Of a stretch of 64,000 bases of DNA, positions 54,812 through 63,722 are shown piece after piece. The stretch's first letter is position 1. Each line of letters opens with the position of its first letter. The stretch is from positions 46,013 through 110,012 of the forward strand of contig NZ_KB893979.1 in the NCBI RefSeq assembly GCF_000374345.1, given 5' to 3'. The notes beneath the pieces were generated by a model. The model was not told where the DNA came from. It worked only from the letters and a program-made list of their open reading frames with translations, and searched no databases. This stretch comes from Heyndrickxia acidiproducens DSM 23148 (lineage in GTDB: Bacteria > Bacillota > Bacilli > Bacillales > Bacillaceae_C). Made by a program: the position numbers and the translations under genes.

Positions 54812-57238
54812 ATGGAAAAACAGCATGCGATGGATTTGTTCCAGGATCAGGAAAAGTATATTAAGGGGAAGCATCTGGTCACCATCTTCCACAATGAACA
54901 AAACCTATATTCCGTGATACGTGTACGGATTGAGGAAACAAATGAAGAACTGCATGAAAAAGAAGCAGTGATAACCGGCTACTTTCCGCGCATCCATGAG
55001 CAGGAAACGTATACCTTTTTTGGAAAAATGCAGGAGCATCCAAAATTTGGCCCGCAATTTCAAGCCAGCCGCTTCCAAAAAGAAATTCCGAATACAAAAC
55101 AGGGGGTTGTCGATTATTTATCAAGTAACCTGTTTAATGGAATCGGCAAAAAAACCGCGGAGAGAATTGTGGAGGCGCTCGGGGAAAATGCGATCAGTAA
55201 AATATTGGAGAATCCTTCCGTCCTGGAAAAGGTGCCGAAGCTTGCCGCGGACAAAGCACAGCTGCTCCATGAAACACTGATGGAGCATCAGGGCCTGGAG
55301 CGAGTCATGATTGGCTTGAACCAGTTCGGTTTCGGCGCGCAGATCGCGATGCGCATTTATCAGGTATATAAGGATGAAGCGCTGGAGACGATCAAGAAAA
55401 ACCCATACCAGCTCGTGGAAGATATCGAGGGGATCGGCTTTGGGCGCGCTGATGAACTCGGCCGCAAGCTTGGCATCAGCGGTAACCACCCGCACCGCAT
55501 CCAGGCCGGTTGCCAGTACACGCTCGAAACGGAAAGCATGCAAAACGGCCATGTTTATTTAGAGGCCGATGAACTGGCCCGTGACGTAAAAACACTGTTG
55601 GAAGAGTACCAAAATATTGAAATCCCGATTGACATGGTAAACACCGAACTCCTCAAATTACAGGAAGAAAGTAAAGTGGTCATGGAAAACGGCAAAGTAT
55701 ACCTTCCGTCGCTTTATTTTTCTGAAAAAGGCATTGTCTCAAATATTGAGCGCTTGATGTCGCAAACCGAATACGAAGAACAGTTTCCCGAATCCAAATT
55801 TCTGCTTGCACTTGGTGAACTGGAAGAAAGAATTGGCGTCGAATACGCGCCGTCGCAGCGGGAAGCGATCCAAAAAGCGCTGATGAGCCCGATGATGATC
55901 TTAACGGGAGGACCCGGCACCGGAAAAACAACCGTCATTAAAGGAATTGTTGAACTATACGGGGAACTGCACGGCTGTTCGCTTGATCCGGATACTTATA
56001 AGAAAGATGAGACATTTCCAATTGTGCTGGCTGCGCCAACAGGACGGGCTGCCAAACGGATGGCGGAATCGACGGAACTGCCGGCAATGACAATTCACCG
56101 CCTGCTTGGCATGAACGGACAGGAAACATTGGACAATGATGAAAAACGCGAGGTCGAGGGGAAACTTTTAATTGTTGACGAAATGTCAATGGTCGATACA
56201 TGGCTTGCCAACCAGCTGTTAAAAGCACTGCCTGATGACATCCAGGTGATTATGGTTGGCGATGAAGATCAGCTGCCTTCTGTCGGACCCGGCCAGGTGC
56301 TGAAGGATTTGCTCAAATCAGGTGTAATCCCGACTGTCCGGCTCACTGATATTTACAGGCAGAAAGATGGCTCCTCAATCATTGAACTGGCCCATTGTGT
56401 AAAAGAAGGCATCATACCCGAAAACGTCATGCAGCAGCAGGCGGACCGTTCCTTTATCCGCTGTTCGGCAGGCCAGATTCCGGAGGCGGTTGAAAAAGTT
56501 GTCGAGAGTGCGAAGCGGAAGGGCTACTCGGCAAAAGACGTCCAGGTTTTGGCGCCGATGTACAGGGGGCCGGCGGGTATTGACCGGCTGAACAGGCTGT
56601 TGCAGGATCTGTTTAATCCAAATGAGACAGGTACCCGCAAAGAAATGAAACACGGCGATGTTGTATACCGGATCGGCGACAAGGTGCTGCAGCTGGTGAA
56701 CCAGCCGGAACATCAGGTGTATAACGGTGACATTGGTGAAATTATTTCAATTTTTACGGCAAAAGAGAACACGGAGAAGCAGGATATGATGATCGTTTCT
56801 TTTGAAGGGATTGAAGTCACCTATACACGCCCGGATTTTAACCAGATTACGCTTGCCTATTGCTGTTCTATCCATAAATCGCAGGGCAGTGAGTTCCCGG
56901 TCGTAATTTTACCGGTGGTTAGAAGCTATTACCGGATGCTGCGCAGGAACCTGCTGTACACTGCGGTTACGAGAAGCAAAAAGATCTTGATTCTGCTTGG
57001 TGAAGAATCAGCTTTCCGGATGGGAATTGAACGGGAAGACGATCAAAAACGGAAGACGACGCTGTGTGAAAAACTCCAGGCATTAAAACCTGCCGAAAAA
57101 ATCCCCGGCAGCACCAACGGGGATAGGCTGTTTTTAACAGAGGAAAATTGGAACCAGGTGGACCCGATGATCGGGATGGAAGAGATTACTCCCTATTGTT
57201 TCATGGCAAAAAATGAAAAAGAAACTACCAATGCTTGA
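54812..57238 (+). CDS. recD2: ATP-dependent RecD2-like DNA helicase
   Basis: SF1B 5'-3' helicase working without RecBC, involved in replication-fork and repair processes (YrrC in B. subtilis). N-terminal OB and helix-hairpin-helix region (NLFNGIGKKTAERIVEALG, IEGIGFGRADELGRKLGI), Walker A GGPGTGKTT near residues 366-374, Walker B LLIVDEMSMVD, and C-terminal motif with TLAYCCSIHKSQGSEFPVVI and LYTAVTRSKK. It has 808 residues. The ATG at 54812 lies after GAGGTGG. The terminator begins before the stop codon. Confidence 0.95.
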   Translation: MEKQHAMDLFQDQEKYIKGKHLVTIFHNEQNLYSVIRVRIEETNEELHEKEAVITGYFPRIHEQETYTFFGKMQEHPKFGPQFQASRFQKEIPNTKQGVVDYLSSNLFNGIGKKTAERIVEALGENAISKILENPSVLEKVPKLAADKAQLLHETLMEHQGLERVMIGLNQFGFGAQIAMRIYQVYKDEALETIKKNPYQLVEDIEGIGFGRADELGRKLGISGNHPHRIQAGCQYTLETESMQNGHVYLEADELARDVKTLLEEYQNIEIPIDMVNTELLKLQEESKVVMENGKVYLPSLYFSEKGIVSNIERLMSQTEYEEQFPESKFLLALGELEERIGVEYAPSQREAIQKALMSPMMILTGGPGTGKTTVIKGIVELYGELHGCSLDPDTYKKDETFPIVLAAPTGRAAKRMAESTELPAMTIHRLLGMNGQETLDNDEKREVEGKLLIVDEMSMVDTWLANQLLKALPDDIQVIMVGDEDQLPSVGPGQVLKDLLKSGVIPTVRLTDIYRQKDGSSIIELAHCVKEGIIPENVMQQQADRSFIRCSAGQIPEAVEKVVESAKRKGYSAKDVQVLAPMYRGPAGIDRLNRLLQDLFNPNETGTRKEMKHGDVVYRIGDKVLQLVNQPEHQVYNGDIGEIISIFTAKENTEKQDMMIVSFEGIEVTYTRPDFNQITLAYCCSIHKSQGSEFPVVILPVVRSYYRMLRRNLLYTAVTRSKKILILLGEESAFRMGIEREDDQKRKTTLCEKLQALKPAEKIPGSTNGDRLFLTEENWNQVDPMIGMEEITPYCFMAKNEKETTNA

Positions 57239-57257
57239 TGAATTGGTAGTTTTTTTC
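57223..57257 (+). terminator. Terminator overlapping the recD2 stop
   Basis: AACTACCAAT (57223-57232) paired with ATTGGTAGTT (57242-57251), followed by T residues. The recD2 stop codon TGA (57236-57238) is in the loop. It may also serve the convergent YndM gene. Confidence 0.85.
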
Positions 57258-57258
57258 A

Positions 57259-57717
57259 TTACTGTTTATTGCCGTTAGATTTATCTGCGCCGATATCCGG
57301 CCTGATTTCTTCACTGCTTTCCGTCTGGTAGTTCATACCCGGGCGGGCGCTTCGCCGCGGTACATCCTGCCTGAGCACATAATCGGACAGATATTGGTGG
57401 TAAAAATGTTCAAAAACAGTGATGACAACGGCAGCCCCGAGCGATACATACACAGCCGGGAGCTGGTTATGGATAAAGAAACGGCTCAGCCCCCAGATGA
57501 TCGAAAAAGAAAGGCCGAGGTCGCATGCTAAAGCAAACCACTCGTTGGAGCGCGGCAGCATTCCTACATCCAAAAGGAAATAGGAGAGCAGCCCGAGGGT
57601 GACGGCCGTAATCAGAATGCCCGCCGTGGACATGCCAAAAATAAGGCCGAGCGCCAAATATAAAAGGATAAAATAGCCAAACAATTTGATGGCCAAAGGT
57701 TTAAGATGATTCATCAT
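57259..57717 (-). CDS. YndM family (DUF2512) membrane protein
   Basis: Small membrane protein of 152 residues with four hydrophobic segments (LFGYFILLYLALGLIFGM, ILITAVTLGLLSYFLLDVGML, WFALACDLGLSFSIIWGL, AVYVSLGAAVVITVFEHFYH) and a hydrophilic C-terminal tail. These are the features of DUF2512/YndM. The ATG follows GGGAGTGAA. A small basic protein gene lies just upstream on the same strand, probably cotranscribed. Function unknown. Confidence 0.8.
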   Translation of the reverse strand: MMNHLKPLAIKLFGYFILLYLALGLIFGMSTAGILITAVTLGLLSYFLLDVGMLPRSNEWFALACDLGLSFSIIWGLSRFFIHNQLPAVYVSLGAAVVITVFEHFYHQYLSDYVLRQDVPRRSARPGMNYQTESSEEIRPDIGADKSNGNKQ

Positions 57718-57744
57718 TTCACTCCCTGCAAATGGCAGCTGCCA

Positions 57745-57852
57745 TTAAATTTTCTTTTTGGGGGACCGCTTTTCATCCAGTCGAAAGGCAATGGACGCTT
57801 CACGTGCTTTTTGACAAACCGGAGACGGCTTGTGTCTGCTGCTGTTTTTCAT
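57745..57852 (-). CDS. Small basic 35-residue protein
   Basis: A short frame (MKNSSRHKPSPVCQKAREAS...) with a very strong ribosome site on the reverse strand, GAGGAGGTGGAG, about eight bases before the ATG. The product is highly basic, with one cysteine and a lysine-rich end (RSPKKKI), no membrane segment. It ends 27 bases before the YndM-type gene, so both are likely translated from one message. I do not recognise the family. The strong ribosome site is the main evidence that it is real. Confidence 0.55.
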   Translation of the reverse strand: MKNSSRHKPSPVCQKAREASIAFRLDEKRSPKKKI

Positions 57853-58140
57853 TTTCTTATCTCCACCTCCTCATTATTTTGCATTGTAGAACGTCAGATA
57901 TGCGCAGACTTCCGCCTAAAATCGTTGTCCCGGAGAAAACCGGCCATACGAACAAGGACGGGCCATCCAAACCGGACCGGCCGGGATGGATTTTACAGAT
58001 ACAATGTATAGCGATTGGAAAAAATGGGCATATTGGTAAGGAAATATGAGGATGGCTTTCTTTTATTTGTTTTCAAAAAGCAAACCTGAATGGGTTTCTT
58101 CGTGAGCCATCGTCGGTAATCTGTAGCGAGGTGGCTTAAC

Positions 58141-58329
58141 ATGATGAAATGCCCGAACTGCCAAAGCAAAGACATCGGAAAAATCGGCATCAACCAATAC
58201 TATTGCTGGAACTGCTTTATTGAGTTATCAATCGCAAATGACACAATTCATACCCATCAAGTTGAAGAAGATGGCACTTTAAGTTCATTGGATGATTTAT
58301 TTGACGAAAATTCACGCAAATTAAGCTGA
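58141..58329 (+). CDS. Small zinc-ribbon protein
   Basis: A 62-residue protein with a four-cysteine zinc ribbon: CPNC at residues 4-7 and CWNC at 22-25, separated by KDIGKIGINQYY. The acidic C-terminal half reads HQVEEDGTLSSLDDLFDEN. GAGGTGGC precedes a double ATG (58141 or 58144). Similar small genes sit between yrrC/recD2 and yrrI in other Bacillus, perhaps the yrzR position. Function unknown; no enzyme motif. Confidence 0.8.
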   Translation: MMKCPNCQSKDIGKIGINQYYCWNCFIELSIANDTIHTHQVEEDGTLSSLDDLFDENSRKLS

Positions 58330-58421
58330 ACCATAATAGCGGGGCAGGGCTGAACTTATTGTAAAAAAACTTTTCATAAACTTTCTTCTTTCGCAGAAAC
58401 TTGAAAGAAGGAGGTTTTTTT

Positions 58422-59513
58422 ATGCACCGGACAAAAAGGGATTGGCTTTATAAAATGGCGTGGTTTTTGTTTATTTTGATCATTTTATATGTCTTGCTGC
58501 TGCTGAAACCGTTTTGGGCACCAATTTTGCACGTAGCCATGACGATTCTGGTCCCTTTGCTGATCGGCGGTTTTATCGCCTATATCCTCCATCCCCTTGT
58601 TGAATTTCTGCATGAAAAAGGGCTGCATCGCGGTATCGCCATCTGCATCATTTATTTTCTGTTTTTCGGCGGCATCGGATACGGGATATACCGCGGGCTG
58701 CCGCTTGTTATTGCGCAAATGACAGATTTATCCGAACATATCCCGCAGTTTGCCGACCAATACCGGGATGGCGTCACCTATTTGCAAGCGTCGATGAAGC
58801 ATTGGCCGGACGGGCTGCAGGATCAAATTGATGAACGTATCGAGCGCTTTGAATGGTGGCTGTCTAAAAACGTCTCCAATTCCATTAATGTGCTGATGAA
58901 GCTGGTCAATTATGCTTTGGCGCTTGCAGTCATCCCATTTATTTCATTTTACCTGCTGAAAGACATTGAAGTGGTGAAAAAAGCGGCATGGGCTGGCGTC
59001 CCGAAAAAATGGCGCAGATCCGTTCTGCGGTTTATTCGCGATGTTGACTATTCGATTGGCGGTTATATCCGCGGGCAGCTGCTCGACTGCCTGATTATCG
59101 GATTTCTCTCGTTTATCGCATTTGCCGTCCTTGGAATTAAATATCCGATTTTGCTCGGTATCATCATTGGTGTGACGAACGTCATTCCGTATTTCGGCCC
59201 GATTTTAGGCGCGATCCCGGTTTCTGTTATTGCCGCCACGATTTCATTAAAGTATGTGGCATATGTCATTGGGATTGTCTTTGTTTTACAATTTATCGAG
59301 AGTTATATTTTATCCCCCTTGATTGTCGGAAAGTCGCTCCATCTCCATCCGCTGTTTATTATTATGGCGTTAATCGCCGGTGAAGAGGTTGCCGGTGTTG
59401 CGGGGCTGATCCTTGCCGTTCCTGCACTCGCGATCCTGAAAGTAGCCGCCATCCATGCAAAACAGCATTTGCTCCATCTGTACCGGGCAAACCAGGTTGA
59501 CAAAGTGGAATAA
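58422..59513 (+). CDS. yrrI: AI-2E family transporter YrrI
   Basis: Membrane protein of 363 residues with the AI-2E/PerM layout: two or three N-terminal helices, an extracytoplasmic segment (about residues 85-160), then five more helices. Conserved features include YIRGQLLDCLIIGFLS, NVIPYFGPILGAIP and SYILSPLIVGKSLHLHPL. Members have been tied to autoinducer export or to Na+/H+ exchange; the role here is open. The ATG at 58422 follows AAGAAGGAGG. The alaS promoter lies within its 3' end. Confidence 0.9.
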   Translation: MHRTKRDWLYKMAWFLFILIILYVLLLLKPFWAPILHVAMTILVPLLIGGFIAYILHPLVEFLHEKGLHRGIAICIIYFLFFGGIGYGIYRGLPLVIAQMTDLSEHIPQFADQYRDGVTYLQASMKHWPDGLQDQIDERIERFEWWLSKNVSNSINVLMKLVNYALALAVIPFISFYLLKDIEVVKKAAWAGVPKKWRRSVLRFIRDVDYSIGGYIRGQLLDCLIIGFLSFIAFAVLGIKYPILLGIIIGVTNVIPYFGPILGAIPVSVIAATISLKYVAYVIGIVFVLQFIESYILSPLIVGKSLHLHPLFIIMALIAGEEVAGVAGLILAVPALAILKVAAIHAKQHLLHLYRANQVDKVE

Positions 59514-59526
59514 ACTTTTTTATAAT
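59497..59526 (+). promoter_or_regulatory. Consensus sigma-A promoter for alaS
   Basis: Perfect TTGACA (59497-59502) and perfect TATAAT (59521-59526) with an 18-base spacer. The -35 box lies inside the last codons of yrrI. Confidence 0.88.
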
Positions 59527-59534
59527 GCGGATAT

Positions 59535-59792
59535 AGTCAAATAGCGAAAATCGAAGAAAGATCGAGTATGTTATAGGCCATTTACCCCGCATTAGCGCGG
59601 TGCAGAGAGGAATTTCCGCGGCTGAAAGAAATTCCAAATGAAGGATAACAGAAGGCTAATCTGGAGAGCAGGAAAACCCTGCCGTTTTGCCCCGTTACCG
59701 GCACTGGAGAGAAAGGCGTTTTTTTGCCTTTAATCAGGGTGGTACCGCGAGCAAGCCCCTCGTCCCTGTCCTTAGGATGGGGGCTTTTTTGC
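59535..59792 (+). promoter_or_regulatory. Alanine T-box leader of alaS
   Basis: Stem I region begins near 59545 with GCGAAAATCGAAGAAAG and the AGTA-type loop-E element (GAGTATG at 59564). The specifier loop has GAAGGCTAATC, with the Ala codon GCT at 59655-59657. The T-box sequence AGGGTGGTACCGCGAG lies at about 59736-59751. The terminator is AAGCCCCTCGTCC paired with GGATGGGGGCTT followed by TTTTTT near 59780-59790. Uncharged tRNA-Ala should allow read-through. Confidence 0.9.
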
Positions 59793-59867
59793 GTTCAAAA
59801 ATAACAGGCGGACGAAATGGTAAGCGTTCATGACCATCGATTTTTAAATTGCATAGGAGGTTTTTAT

Positions 59868-62513
59868 ATGAAAAAAAGAACAAGTGCTGAAATCCGCAGC
59901 ATGTTTTTGGAGTTTTTTAAAGAAAAAGGGCATAAAATTGAGCCGAGTGCATCGCTGGTTCCTGTAAATGATCCGACTTTATTATGGATCAACAGCGGAG
60001 TCGCAACGCTGAAGAAATATTTTGACGGGACGGTGGTGCCGCAAAATCCGCGGATCGTGAATGCCCAGAAAGCGATCCGGACCAATGATATTGAAAACGT
60101 AGGAAAAACCGCACGCCACCATACATTTTTTGAAATGCTCGGGAATTTTTCGATCGGCGACTATTTCCGCGAAGAAGCAATTTCCTGGGCGTGGGAACTG
60201 CTCACATCCGATAAATGGTTCGGCATGCCGAAAGAAAAACTGTATGTAACAGTTTACCCGGATGATAAGGATTCCTACAACTGCTGGATTAAACTCGGGG
60301 TTTCACCTGACCATATCATCCTTCTGGAGGACAATTTCTGGGAAATCGGCGAAGGCCCATCCGGACCGGACACCGAAATCTTCTTTGACCGCGGCGAAAC
60401 ATATGACCCTGAACATCTGGGCATCAAGCTGCTGGAAGAGGATATCGAAAACGACCGCTATATTGAAATCTGGAATATCGTATTGTCGCAGTTCAACGCA
60501 ACGCCGGGCCTCCCGCGCAGCGAGTACCCTGAATTGCCGAAGAAAAACATTGATACCGGAATGGGCCTTGAACGGATGGCGTGCGTGCTCCAGGGCGTGG
60601 ACACGAACTATGACAGCGATTTGTTTATGCCGATTATTGAACAAGTAGAGAAAATTTCCGGCAAAAAATACCGCAGTGGCGATAAGACAGAGACAATGGC
60701 GTTTAAAGTCATTGCCGATCATATCCGCACGGTTGCGTTTGCCATTGCGGACGGCGCCCTCCCGTCGAATGAAGGCCGCGGTTATGTGCTCCGCCGTTTG
60801 CTGCGCCGCGCTGTCCGCTATGCAATCCAGTTAAATATTAACGAGGCATTTATGTACAAGCTTGTGCCGACGGTCGGGCGCATTATGAATTCGTACTATC
60901 CCGAGGTCGAGCAAAAAGCGGCATTCGTCCAGAAAGTGGTACGCTCTGAAGAAGAACGCTTCCAGGAAACATTGAACGAAGGTTTGTCGATTTTAGAGGA
61001 ACGGATTGCTTCTGCAAAAGCGAATAACCTGAAGAAACTGCCGGGAGCAGATATTTTCCGCTTGTACGACACATATGGCTTCCCGGTTGAACTGACAGAA
61101 GAATATGCGCAGGATCAGGGCCTTGAAGTCGATCATGAAGGCTTTGAGAAAGAAATGGAACGGCAGCGTGAACGCGCCCGCAACGCACGCCAGGAAGCGG
61201 AATCGATGTCCGTGCAGGGCGGGGTGCTGCGTGATATCACAGTTGAAAGTCAATTTATCGGCTACAGCCGGCTGCAGGCAACAGCCCGTGTCCTCGTACT
61301 GATCAAAGATGATGAAGTGGTTGAATCTGCCCGGGCCGGGGATGAGATCCAGTTTATTTTGGACCAGACGCCGTTTTATGCTGAAAGCGGCGGCCAGGTG
61401 GCGGATGAAGGCATCTTAACCGCTGATGGCCTTGAAGTACAGGTGAAAAACGTACAAAAAGCGCCAAATGGGCAAAATCTTCATCAGGCTGTTGTAGGAT
61501 CCGGGAAGATTACGGCCGGCCAGGAAGTTTTTGCACAGGTCAATGAAACAGAACGTAATCACACGACGAAAAACCATTCTGCAACCCATCTGCTTCACCA
61601 GGCATTGAAAGACGTGCTCGGTGCGCATGTCAACCAGGCCGGATCATTGGTAGAACCAGGCCGGCTGCGTTTTGACTTCTCCCATTTCGGCCAGGTCACA
61701 GAGGAAGAATTGGAAAGAATCGAAACCATTGTGAACGAGCAAATCTGGGCCAGCCTGCCGGTCAAAACGGAATTGAAAAAACTGGACGAAGCGAAAGCAA
61801 TGGGCGCTATGGCATTGTTCGGTGAAAAATACGGCGATATCGTACGGGTCGTCTCCATGGGCGATTTCAGCCTCGAACTTTGCGGCGGCTGCCATGTTTC
61901 CAATACGGCGCAAATCGGTTTGTTTAAAATTGTCTCTGAAACCGGAATCGGCGCCGGCACGAGACGGATCGAAGCTGTCACCGACCAGGCTGCGTACCAG
62001 TTCATGCAGGATCAGATTCACTTGCTGAAAGAAGCAAGTGATCAATTAAAAGTCAAACCAACAGAACTTGGCAGCCGAATTGAGGCTGTATTGCATGAAG
62101 TAAAAGAACTGCAGCGGGAAAATGAATCGCTGGCAACAAAACTGGCCAATATTGAAGCGGGTTCGCTCGTCGACCGTGCCAAAGATGTTGACGGGATTCA
62201 GGTGCTGGCTGCAAAGGTAGAAGCAGGCGATATGAACCAGCTGCGGAATATGGCTGATGATTTGAAACAAAAATTGTCAAGCGGTGTTATTGTATTAGCC
62301 GCGGCCCAGGAAGGCAAAGTGAACATCATTGCCGGCGTAACAAAAGATTTGGTCGAAAAAGGTTACCATGCCGGAAAACTTGTCAAAGAAGTGGCAACAC
62401 GCTGCGGCGGGGGCGGCGGCGGCCGTCCGGATATGGCGCAGGCCGGCGGAAAACAACCGGAAAAAATCGAATCCGCCTTACAATTTGTAGAAGAATGGGT
62501 AAAATCCGTTTGA
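59868..62513 (+). CDS. alaS: Alanyl-tRNA synthetase
   Basis: Class II synthetase charging tRNA-Ala. Catalytic core at residues 1-240 with [36 protein letters not shown] and [20 protein letters not shown]. The editing domain has the zinc residues in [11 protein letters not shown] and CGGCHVSNT. The C-terminal coiled coil and C-Ala domain end with [15 protein letters not shown]. The ATG at 59868 follows AGGAGG and gives 881 residues; the frame is open back to 59817. Confidence 0.98.
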   Translation: MKKRTSAEIRSMFLEFFKEKGHKIEPSASLVPVNDPTLLWINSGVATLKKYFDGTVVPQNPRIVNAQKAIRTNDIENVGKTARHHTFFEMLGNFSIGDYFREEAISWAWELLTSDKWFGMPKEKLYVTVYPDDKDSYNCWIKLGVSPDHIILLEDNFWEIGEGPSGPDTEIFFDRGETYDPEHLGIKLLEEDIENDRYIEIWNIVLSQFNATPGLPRSEYPELPKKNIDTGMGLERMACVLQGVDTNYDSDLFMPIIEQVEKISGKKYRSGDKTETMAFKVIADHIRTVAFAIADGALPSNEGRGYVLRRLLRRAVRYAIQLNINEAFMYKLVPTVGRIMNSYYPEVEQKAAFVQKVVRSEEERFQETLNEGLSILEERIASAKANNLKKLPGADIFRLYDTYGFPVELTEEYAQDQGLEVDHEGFEKEMERQRERARNARQEAESMSVQGGVLRDITVESQFIGYSRLQATARVLVLIKDDEVVESARAGDEIQFILDQTPFYAESGGQVADEGILTADGLEVQVKNVQKAPNGQNLHQAVVGSGKITAGQEVFAQVNETERNHTTKNHSATHLLHQALKDVLGAHVNQAGSLVEPGRLRFDFSHFGQVTEEELERIETIVNEQIWASLPVKTELKKLDEAKAMGAMALFGEKYGDIVRVVSMGDFSLELCGGCHVSNTAQIGLFKIVSETGIGAGTRRIEAVTDQAAYQFMQDQIHLLKEASDQLKVKPTELGSRIEAVLHEVKELQRENESLATKLANIEAGSLVDRAKDVDGIQVLAAKVEAGDMNQLRNMADDLKQKLSSGVIVLAAAQEGKVNIIAGVTKDLVEKGYHAGKLVKEVATRCGGGGGGRPDMAQAGGKQPEKIESALQFVEEWVKSV

Positions 62514-62537
62514 ATCGGGATTAAAGTAGTGTACAAT
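62510..62537 (+). promoter_or_regulatory. Promoter for yrzL-ruvX-yrzB
   Basis: TTGAAT (62510-62515), 16 bases, TACAAT (62532-62537). It overlaps the alaS stop region. Confidence 0.6.
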
Positions 62538-62670
62538 GGAAAAAAGACAGTGGTTTGCATGGATGAAGATTTTTCATAGAATGTTCCAGCACCTTAGATA
62601 TAAATCCATGATCGTGTAACGTATTTTTCACTGACAAAAAAGCCAATCTCTAAAGAGAGGTGCTACTTTA

Positions 62671-62940
62671 ATGAGCTCATTTGATAAAACAATGAGGTTT
62701 AATTTTTCAGAAGAACCAATGGAGCATGAAGTGAAAGAAGTGCTGCTGCATGTGTACAGCGCGCTCCAGGAAAAAGGCTACAACCCGATCAATCAAATTG
62801 TAGGTTATTTATTGTCAGGCGATCCGGCTTATATTCCGCGCCATCAGGACGCCCGCAATATGATCCGCAAGCTTGAACGGGATGAAATTATCGAGGAATT
62901 GGTGAAATCCTATTTGAAACAGCATCGCGAGGGATCATAA
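62671..62940 (+). CDS. yrzL: IreB family regulatory phosphoprotein YrzL
   Basis: Small protein of 89 residues in the UPF0297/IreB family. The start [15 protein letters not shown] with threonines near residue 7, and [23 protein letters not shown] in the middle, are conserved. In Enterococcus IreB is phosphorylated by the IreK kinase and affects cephalosporin resistance; that role is not shown here. AGAGAGGTG precedes the ATG. ruvX starts right after the stop. Confidence 0.93.
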   Translation: MSSFDKTMRFNFSEEPMEHEVKEVLLHVYSALQEKGYNPINQIVGYLLSGDPAYIPRHQDARNMIRKLERDEIIEELVKSYLKQHREGS

Positions 62941-63357
62941 TTGAAAATCATGGGTCTTGACGTTGGCTCAAAAACCGTTGGCGTGGCTGTCAGCGATGAG
63001 CTGGGGTGGACTGCTCAGGGCATCGAGACAATTGCCATTGATGAAGAGAAAAGAAAATTCGGCTTCGACAGGGTGGCTGAGCTGGCCAAAACCTACAACG
63101 TTGAAAAAATTATCGTCGGTTTTCCGAAAAACATGAATAACACCATCGGGCCAAGAGCCGAGGCAAGCAAAGCGTATGCTGAAGAACTGAAGAAACGTTT
63201 AAACCTCCCTGTTATTTTATGGGACGAGCGTTTAAGCACAATGGCTGCGGAAAGAATATTACTGCAGGCCGATGTCAGCAGGAAAAAAAGGAAAAAAGTA
63301 ATTGACAAAATGGCTGCAAGTGTAATTTTGCAAGGATTTCTTGACAGCCAAAACTAA
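62941..63357 (+). CDS. ruvX: Putative Holliday junction resolvase RuvX (YqgF/YrrK)
   Basis: RNase H-fold protein of the YqgF family, implicated in pre-16S rRNA processing and proposed as a Holliday junction resolvase. The N-terminal motif [16 protein letters not shown] holds the first catalytic Asp; [15 protein letters not shown] and [11 protein letters not shown] hold the rest. 138 residues. The TTG start follows the yrzL stop with no gap and only GAGGGA as ribosome site, suggesting coupling. ruvAB are elsewhere in the window. Confidence 0.95.
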   Translation: MKIMGLDVGSKTVGVAVSDELGWTAQGIETIAIDEEKRKFGFDRVAELAKTYNVEKIIVGFPKNMNNTIGPRAEASKAYAEELKKRLNLPVILWDERLSTMAAERILLQADVSRKKRKKVIDKMAASVILQGFLDSQN

Positions 63358-63370
63358 CGAGGTGACTTTA

Positions 63371-63679
63371 ATGGCAGATAACCACAATCATGATCATGAA
63401 AATCATCAGCATATTACCGTTGTTGATGAAGAAGGCAACGAACAATTATACGAAGTCCTGTTTACGTTTGAATCCGAGGAATTTGGAAAATCGTATGTTC
63501 TCTACTATCCGATTGGCGCTGAAGAAGATGGGGATGAAAGCATCGAAATCCATGCTTCTTCTTATTTGGAAAACGGAGACGGGACAGAAGGCGACCTCCA
63601 GCCGATTGAAACCGATGAAGAATGGGATATGATCGAAGAAATGCTTAACACTTTCCTCGATGAAAAAGAGGCTGAATAA
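63371..63679 (+). CDS. yrzB: DUF1292 family protein YrzB
   Basis: Acidic protein of 102 residues. The N-terminus is histidine rich ([14 protein letters not shown]), which might bind metal, followed by the family core [33 protein letters not shown] and [15 protein letters not shown]. The ATG at 63371 follows AACGAGGTGAC. Last gene of the yrzL operon. Function unknown. Its terminator is the apparent entry point of the group II intron that follows. Confidence 0.92.
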   Translation: MADNHNHDHENHQHITVVDEEGNEQLYEVLFTFESEEFGKSYVLYYPIGAEEDGDESIEIHASSYLENGDGTEGDLQPIETDEEWDMIEEMLNTFLDEKEAE

Positions 63680-63681
63680 TG

Positions 63682-63718
63682 AAAAAAGATCCGGCACAGA
63701 CACTGCCGGATCTTTTTT
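63682..63718 (+). terminator. Terminator after yrzB and intron insertion site
   Basis: AAAAAAGATCCGGCA pairs with TGCCGGATCTTTTTT (GATCCGGCA at 63688-63696 with TGCCGGATC at 63704-63712). The intron starts five bases after the T-run. Confidence 0.95.
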
Positions 63719-63722
63719 GCTT

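Noticed and set aside
57900..58049. 49-codon open frame MRRLPPKIVVPEK... on the plus strand
   Set aside because: No ribosome site in front of the ATG, no recognisable family, and it faces the strong reverse-strand small gene. It cannot be supported.
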